Positions 58,207 through 64,000 of a stretch of 64,000 nucleotides of DNA are shown here, piece after piece. Below the pieces are notes generated by a model, which saw only the letters and a list, made by a program, of their open reading frames with translations, was not told the origin of the DNA and made no database searches. The position numbers were made by a program, and so were the translations under genes. The stretch comes from Fonsecaea monophora (Eukaryota; Ascomycota; Eurotiomycetes; Chaetothyriales; Herpotrichiellaceae), in NCBI RefSeq assembly GCF_001642475.1, contig NW_019174049.1, positions 1-64,000 on the forward strand. The letters are read 5' to 3'. Each line of letters opens with the position of its first letter. Within the stretch, counting starts at the first letter, position 1.

Positions 58207-59646
58207 CTAGGAGTTCTCTCTTATGCTCATGTCGGTCACGGACTTTCCAAGATTTGCGTCTGATGGATTACTATCAGGCAGATGAACTCCCTTTCCCAAA
58301 AGGTTTGTTTCAAGCACGCTGTGATTATTTTCAATGGCAAACCTCAGAGCTTTGACACCACAGTTGGCGGCATTGAGATCCAGTCCATGTTCCCAGAGGC
58401 AATCCAACACTTCGATGTAACGCGACATTGTCTCATGGTCGCTGCAGCTTGCCTTGGCTGCGAGCAGGAAGTGACCGGCAGCCAAGGCATGACCGTACTC
58501 GTCAATGGTAGTCACTCTTGTAAGCAACGTGCGAAGCACGCTTGCCCTTCCATTTACGCAGGCTGCCCGCACAGCATCAAGGTCACTCTGAAGACCGTGC
58601 CGCGCTCCATGGTCGAGCAGTACCTTGACCACTTCGAATTGTCCACGGGCTGCCGCAAGAGACAGGTGCGATCTCCCTCCCTCTGTCTCATTCACATCGT
58701 AGCCCATCTCTACAACGATCGGAATCAGCTCCGGAACGTCGTATACCACAGCAAGATGCACGACGAGGTGCTGCACGGAACCTTTGGTGTTCCGAGGTAC
58801 TGTTCGTAAGAAAAGACGGATGATTTCGATACTACTTGTGTCATCAGTTTGGCCTACCGCGAGCTTCCGCACGATCGACCAAAGAAGTCTATCACAGTCT
58901 GCTGCATCGAGTTTGAGGCCATACTGGGGCTCAAGTAGCAGCGTAACCATTCTGACGTCACCCGATAGACAAGGTTGTTCGATGAGCATTCGCTCGTATT
59001 TTGGTGAACAATGTGCATGATTATGTGGGGCGTTGACATCCGCACCGTGGTCCAGGAGATACTGGACCATGTCGTACCAATGACTAGTCACGGCAAAGCG
59101 TAGGGGATCGGCACATATATTCTTCCGAACGCTCATATCAGGCAGTTGTTCCACAAGAGTTTTGATGGTGGCAGTGTCTTTCATGGAAATTGCCGTCACG
59201 ATAGCCCAAGAGAGGGAGTCGATCTGCCGCGGACTTCGGGTGAGACGAGCCAGCGGCACGCACAGTGGGATCTTGTCACCGGCCAGGAAATCGAGAACTC
59301 CAAGCGCGACCATGGATGCAGCCTGAGATGCGCGACCTCCTGGCTCTAGTCGTATTGTGCCATTGACTGTGTGGACATATCTTGCTTGGCAACTGTCGGG
59401 GATATGGAATGTGGGTGTCGATAATAGGATTTTAACAGCATCTTTTAGGTGTGCAATAAGGGCGGTTCTCGGTTGTCGGGCACATATCTGTCCCTTCAAT
59501 AATCGGTATAAGTGCTGGAGGCCCATTCTTAGTGTTATTCGATCCGTATCCTCGTCCATGCTGGTGTGAATGTTGCCAAAATCAAAGTATTGAGCCTGAA
59601 TTTCACGATCGAAGAGACCTGCCAGAAACAGTGTCATTGGGCACAT
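58207..59646 (-). CDS. ankyrin-repeat protein, possibly 5'-disrupted
   Basis: A frame of 479 aa from the ATG at 59646. Its N-terminal 170 residues hold no named domain but are well structured (PMTLFLAGLFDREIQAQYFDF, ITLRMGLQHLYRLLKGQIC, QARYVHTVNGTIRLEPGG). The second half has degenerate ankyrin repeats: ADPLRFAVTSHWYDMVQYLLDHGADVNA, SHLSLAAARGQFEVVKVLLDHGAR, ALRFAIENNHSVLETNLLGKG. Ankyrin repeats bind other proteins; no enzyme domain is visible. Upstream in the same frame a single TAG (59683-59685) separates it from another 64 open codons ending at 59877. The current ATG lies inside protein-like text (SIHLNGMCPM), so the gene may have been truncated by a nonsense mutation or the true start may use an intron I cannot place. 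Confidence 0.7.
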   Translation of the reverse strand: MCPMTLFLAGLFDREIQAQYFDFGNIHTSMDEDTDRITLRMGLQHLYRLLKGQICARQPRTALIAHLKDAVKILLSTPTFHIPDSCQARYVHTVNGTIRLEPGGRASQAASMVALGVLDFLAGDKIPLCVPLARLTRSPRQIDSLSWAIVTAISMKDTATIKTLVEQLPDMSVRKNICADPLRFAVTSHWYDMVQYLLDHGADVNAPHNHAHCSPKYERMLIEQPCLSGDVRMVTLLLEPQYGLKLDAADCDRLLWSIVRKLAVGQTDDTSSIEIIRLFLRTVPRNTKGSVQHLVVHLAVVYDVPELIPIVVEMGYDVNETEGGRSHLSLAAARGQFEVVKVLLDHGARHGLQSDLDAVRAACVNGRASVLRTLLTRVTTIDEYGHALAAGHFLLAAKASCSDHETMSRYIEVLDCLWEHGLDLNAANCGVKALRFAIENNHSVLETNLLGKGVHLPDSNPSDANLGKSVTDMSIRENS

Positions 59647-60335
59647 TCCATTGAGATGAATTGACGGACTTCCCGAGACGACCTACGGTTGACACATCGA
59701 AGACGTAGTCCTTCTTTCCATGATGAGTTGTCTGCGACCAGCCCAATAATCATAGAGTGTACCTCGGGTGGCAAGATGCCGAACGACATGGCAGCCGAGT
59801 CTAGCTGATCCAGACCATAAATTGAGTGTATGCAGAATGTATTTGCCAGGTTGGAAAGAAATTAAGAGAAAAGGCATAAAAGAAAGATCACATTACTCTG
59901 GGTTTTTGTCGGTGGCCATTTGTAACAACGTACTAGTAGTAGTTGAAGAATCCAACTCCGACTTCGCAAGTGCAACTGTGAAAGGAAGGCAAGAATGAAA
60001 TCATATTGCCGAATGACAGTCTAACCATTTTAGGTTAGGCTATAAAATCAGCCTTGTAGACTCACGAGGCTTCCACAGGAGTACCAAAGACTACTAATTC
60101 CCAACCCTCGGCTGTTGTCGGCAGATTGTACTTATTCCTCGTAAATAGTAATATCAGATAGTGTAGTACTACGATCCGTCAAAGGATCATGAACCAGATA
60201 TGCATGCAGCCGCTGAGAATCTCTCGCCAGATAGTATTAATATTTCCTACGGCCCAGCGCGAGGCTCTGGGATAGAGTGTCAGCCTGAGTATTATGGCCC
60301 GGGGTCCTTCAACAAACGGTGACTATCGCAGAAAT
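59647..60335. other. intergenic region, possible lost 5' part of the ankyrin gene
   Basis: The first 230 bases may be the former 5' coding part of the ankyrin gene, in frame apart from one TAG. The remainder shows no gene. Confidence 0.5.
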
Positions 60336-62232
60336 TTACGTCTGCAGCTGCTGATAAAACGCCGCCGAATTGATAAATGCACATCGTTCCAAAAGCCGAG
60401 GCTCCACTGCAGCTTCACCATTTGACGACAATTGCGCTTGTCCAGCACGAGGACCGCCAATGACTCTAATGCTCGCACCTGTCACATTCTGACTCGGCAC
60501 TGCAGCCTGGGTCTTGTTAAAGGCTTGAGTCCAGCCGAAGAGAGTGATAGCAGAATCGCCACTCGGATTCCCTGTTGCGGCAAAATGAGCCCAACTACCC
60601 GACATCCTGGTTGCAGTCACGTTCGCCGCGGCCGTAGTTCCAAAACCGACGTTGGGTTGGTTAAAGACGAAAGGTACATCGGAAAAATGAATGACTCCTT
60701 CGAAGCTCGCATTGAAAAGTTGCAGCACGCTGCTCAATGAAGTCGTGTTGAGCACATACAGGTAGCTTGTGCTGCCAAACCGAGTAACGTGGTGAGATAT
60801 ATCAATCGATGGACAAGCAAAATTGATGTCGCGGTAGATCTGAGATGCTTGCAGGAAATAAGGTGAGATCTGGGTGGCTTGGGCGACCGCAATGAAGTCG
60901 CTGATTGGGTACATTGAGATCAGCGTTGATAGCGTAGTTGAGTTGAGATGCGGATACGATGAATTCAGAAAAGCCTGTGCAGCAGATGACCCATTTAGTG
61001 TTGGAGGCACGAAGATGCTGCCATCATTTTCATTCCAGCCAGCAATAATGGAGATGTTTTTGTGAAACCGACCTGTGCGGATTAAATTCGAGGGAGCGGC
61101 CGGTATATAGCTTCCGTCAACAGTCGGGAAGAATAAATCTTGAGATGCACCATTAGCTTCGGTAGCGGTAGTTGAATTCTCAAATAAGAGAACGGCATTC
61201 AGGAGCTGGACCATGGATATCTCTCGGAGACAGTCCAAGACTAGACTGCTATTTGTCCCTGTACAGCCTGCCAATTGAGCCACCGCCGCAGTGTTCGTGG
61301 AGGTCGCATTTCCACTGACACCAGGATCGCTCGCTGCGGCCCCAGACTGCATGATAGCACGCCGAAAGGGAGCAGTGCCTGTTGGTAATGTCGGAATTAG
61401 CATCTCAATCGGCAGCTGGCCGCCAATTCTTACCGTTCCCGCCAAAGGACGTCATATGCCTATTGCACGTTAGTTTCGACAAGCTAAGAGATATAACTCT
61501 CCGGGTATAGTTCTGTCAAGGGTAGGCATCGTTCGCTGGGGATACTTACAAGCCCACGCTTACGCCGCCGTCACTTTCGCCAAATATTGTGACATTCTTT
61601 GGATTTCCTCCAAATGTTGCGATATTGGACTGGATCCACTGCAGTGCCAGCCGCTGGTCGAGCAAACCAGCATTCAGCGACCCTTCCGTCCTAAGCGCGG
61701 GATTGTTGGCGAATCCAAAGATATTGACACGGTAGTTCATCGACGCATATATCACCGGCGTGCCCTTGGTAGCAGCACCTGTCACGAGCGCTGTAGGGTT
61801 GTATAACGAGTAGTTGTATGAACCTTCTTCATCACCTTGGCCAGATATCCAGACCATTACAGGAAGATTTGCATCTTGCTTTGTTCCAGCAGGTCTCACA
61901 ATCTCAAGGTTCAGACAATCCTCCGAGACATTGAAAACGCCAGGATTCTGGCTGATGGCACCCAGGAAAGACAAGATCGTGTTCTGCGGACAAGCAGCGC
62001 CTGCAGCTGTGGCCTGGATGGTGGTACCTGTGGAATAGGTGAAGGCTTTGGGTGGCTTGAAGCGGTTGGCGCCAGATGTGTCCTGCCCAAAGTTGATGCC
62101 CTGAAACTGTTCGGTCCCTGCGAAGGTGAAACCTACATAGGTAAGATTGTGGGCATTGTCGCGCACCGTGACTGTGGATTGAGCAGCGATAATTGAAACA
62201 TAGAATACAAAGAGAAGCATAGGTAGCAACAT
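60336..62232 (-). CDS. secreted type-B carboxylesterase
   Basis: Three exons on the minus strand, 62232-61550, 61459-61434 (26 nt) and 61378-60336, join in phases 2 and 1 to give 583 aa. The short middle exon supplies HMTSFGGN, present in the family between the nucleophile and the RRAIMQSG block, so the gene is not two genes. The N-terminus is a signal peptide (LPMLLFVFYVSIIAAQS). The nucleophile elbow reads GESDGG, where most relatives have GESAGG. IMQSGA, GWNENDGSIF (the acid position, Asp where animal enzymes have Glu) and GVIHFSDVPFVF (the His) follow. Several N-x-S/T sites suggest glycosylation. It is probably an extracellular esterase for lipids or phenolic esters; the substrate is open. 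Confidence 0.92.
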
Positions 62233-62976
62233 TTTTCTCGTGAATCGCGAGTGTTCGGTAACGGAATTTCAGCTTCAATCCAGGACACCTGGCAGAGGAC
62301 CAGCTTTTATCCCCGAGTAGAGAGCTAGAGCTTCATTTGCAGCCGCTGACGTGTGCGGACTCGTCAGCCTTTCGTGTGAGAACTTTTATGGCGGTTCAGT
62401 CAAGGCACAGACAAGTGAGGCTGACCACCTCGCGCTGTATGGCGACAGCTCTGTGGTCTGAGAAGCCTAATAGCGGACCTAAGGGGCCTGAGCTTTGGAG
62501 GGGATGCTTCGTGGCTCGGAGTTGTTGGAAGGCCGCATATTGACGGAGAGGGATGGGAGCTTCCCAGGTCTGGGGCAACATGCTCAAACAAGATTTCGAA
62601 TCAACGCAGACGACGGCCTCTCAATTGACTCGAGAGGAGAAATCCTTGGTCAAGCTTGTTCAGAAGCTAAGGCGTGAAAAGGTGGGGTTAGGTAGCTGGC
62701 CTTATTACCTAGGGGATGAGGGGAGTCAGATCCACAGTCTGAGTGCACGCAGGATAATACGTGTATGCACAGGAGCAACACGTTGAGGGCTTCCGTTGGT
62801 GCTCTGTACCGTGGGAGGAGGTGGGTGGGAGGAACAGTGGTCACCAAATGACCTCAGTTGGCGGTGTGGAGCTCGGTCCAACTTCGGGTAGTAGAGGCCT
62901 GAAATTTTTGACCATCTTTTTCGATTGAGCGCCATAGCACTGTAAAGCGTCTAACTCACAAGATAATTTTGGAACA
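62233..62976. other. divergent intergenic region
   Basis: Promoters of the carboxylesterase (-) and UTP7 (+). No other gene is seen. Confidence 0.6.
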
Positions 62977-64000
62977 ATGGAGAGCCTCGTTGAGAATGGC
63001 GACGGTCAACTCACCATCCAAAATCTTCCACCTCCCACCAAACGAAAACCTACGAGCACAGGGCCTTTGACCACCGAAGACAAGGAAAATCAGAAACGAG
63101 TGGCCGACGCACGCAGGAAATATGGCCGAGGGCGCCCTGTTCGAGTGAACGAGGTCAAGGATAAGAAATTACGGGCGAACCTGAAAAGAATCGAGACCAA
63201 ATACCGTACTGCAGTTTTGAATGCCAAAGATGCGGAGATACTGTACGAGAACGAGGAGGGATTTCTGCAACCAGAGACGGAACTTGAGAAGACATACAAG
63301 GTCCGGCAAGAGGAAATCCTAGATGCGGTTGGTCTCCAGCAAGCACACAAGTCCATCGAATTCAGGCTTGATCTGGGGCCATACGTCTCCGACTATACGA
63401 GGAACGGGCGCAGTTTGCTCCTCGCGGGCAGAAAAGGCCATATTGCAACCTGCGAATGGCGCGCAGGCAAACCAGGATGCGAGTTACACTTGAACGAGAC
63501 AGTAAGAGACGCGAAATGGCTACACAACGATCAATATTTCGCTGTGGCGCAGAAAAAACACACTTACATTTACGACCATGCGGGAGTTGAAATCCATTGC
63601 CTCAGAAAGTATGTTGAGACCACGCATCTCGAATTCCTCCCATACCATTTCCTCCTTGCCGGCATCGAGAATAGTGGATTCCTTCGATACACGGACACAT
63701 CGACTGGCCAGATAGTGGCTGAACACCCAACCCGAAAAGGGCCACCGACTGCCCTTGCTCAAAATCCCTACAATGCTATTCTCCATGTCGGTCATCAGAA
63801 CGGTACAGTCTCACTCTGGTCGCCCAATTCTACGACGCCACTGGTCAAGATCCAATCGAACTCTGGTCCTGTTCGGTCAATAGCAGTCGACCGTTCAGGT
63901 AATTACATGTTGTGCGGTGGACAAGATCTGCGCTTGAAACTCTGGGACATTCGGACGTGGAAAGAGATTCATTCTTACACAACGCGACAACCCGCGTCTT
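62977..64000 (+). CDS. UTP7: UTP7 (WDR46/BING4), SSU processome protein; cut by window end
   Basis: Utp7 is a WD-repeat protein of the small-subunit processome, needed for 18S rRNA maturation in the nucleolus. The ATG at 62977 opens an uninterrupted frame of 341 codons that runs off the window. The N-terminus is basic (PTKRKPT, DARRKYGRGRPVRVNEVKDKK) and helical (RANLKRIETKYRTAVLNAKDAEILYE), and leads to EGFLQPETELEKTYKV, a family landmark. WD-type blades follow: LDLGPYVSDYTRNGRSLLLAG, HLEFLPYHFLLAGIENSGFL, PYNAILHVGHQNGTVSLWSP, and SGNYMLCGGQDLRLKLWDIRTW. About 55-60% of the usual length is present. No sign of damage is seen. Confidence 0.94.
   Translation, partial: MESLVENGDGQLTIQNLPPPTKRKPTSTGPLTTEDKENQKRVADARRKYGRGRPVRVNEVKDKKLRANLKRIETKYRTAVLNAKDAEILYENEEGFLQPETELEKTYKVRQEEILDAVGLQQAHKSIEFRLDLGPYVSDYTRNGRSLLLAGRKGHIATCEWRAGKPGCELHLNETVRDAKWLHNDQYFAVAQKKHTYIYDHAGVEIHCLRKYVETTHLEFLPYHFLLAGIENSGFLRYTDTSTGQIVAEHPTRKGPPTALAQNPYNAILHVGHQNGTVSLWSPNSTTPLVKIQSNSGPVRSIAVDRSGNYMLCGGQDLRLKLWDIRTWKEIHSYTTRQPAS

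Noticed and set aside
60336..62232. Two separate esterase genes (60336-61445 and 61546-62232)
   Set aside because: A 26-nt exon at 61434-61459 and two in-phase introns join them into one complete type-B carboxylesterase.

Overview
The window is nuclear DNA of a filamentous ascomycete (Pezizomycotina). The basis is: genes with several short introns of about 50-100 nt (GT...AG, CTAAC-type branch points), intergenic spaces of 0.4-4 kb, pyrimidine-rich leaders, and fungal protein families (Zn2Cys6 and tachykinin-type regulators, KTI12, EFM7, UTP7, ACS-type permease). The order cannot be fixed from this sequence; Eurotiomycetes (for example Chaetothyriales) or Dothideomycetes would both fit. I rebuilt exon structures by hand from splice signals and phase, so coordinates are spans from start to stop codon and introns are given in the evidence.

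Layout. 0-20 kb: a fungal-specific regulator without a DNA-binding domain (-), a long gap, an orphan protein with the N-terminus MNWTGG (-), a C2H2 zinc-finger factor with a very long leader (+), the Elongator partner KTI12 (+), and a small Gln/His/Pro-rich protein with a conserved-looking tail (-). 20-30 kb: the methyltransferase EFM7 (+), a GH16-type glucanase-like protein (+) and a Cys-rich fungal orphan (+). 30-45 kb is an accessory, partly decayed block: a relic of the N-terminal ectodomain of an ABC transporter, an MFS permease that lost most of its middle but kept an open frame, a SnoaL/NTF2-like protein, an intact seven-exon Zn2Cys6 activator, an orphan protein, an NAD-binding epimerase-like protein and a 5'-truncated, frameshifted FAD-linked oxidase. 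45-64 kb: palmitoyl-protein thioesterase, a GNAT acetyltransferase, a secreted HELLH metallopeptidase-like protein, a Gfo/Idh/MocA dehydrogenase, a four-helix membrane protein, a second NTF2-like protein, an ankyrin protein that may be broken at its 5' end, a secreted carboxylesterase, and the 5' half of UTP7.

How the genes relate. KTI12 (tRNA wobble modification), EFM7 (eEF1A methylation) and UTP7 (18S rRNA processing) are housekeeping genes of translation. The 30-45 kb block mixes a pathway-type regulator, transporters, an NTF2-like enzyme, a reductase-like protein and a flavin oxidase, as in secondary-metabolite or catabolic clusters. No backbone enzyme (PKS, NRPS, terpene cyclase) is present and three members are damaged, so it is best read as the eroded remains or edge of such a cluster. 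I found no rRNA, tRNA, CRISPR array or intact transposon, and no convincing new multi-gene system. The most unusual single objects are the internally deleted but still readable permease and the cluster relics around it.
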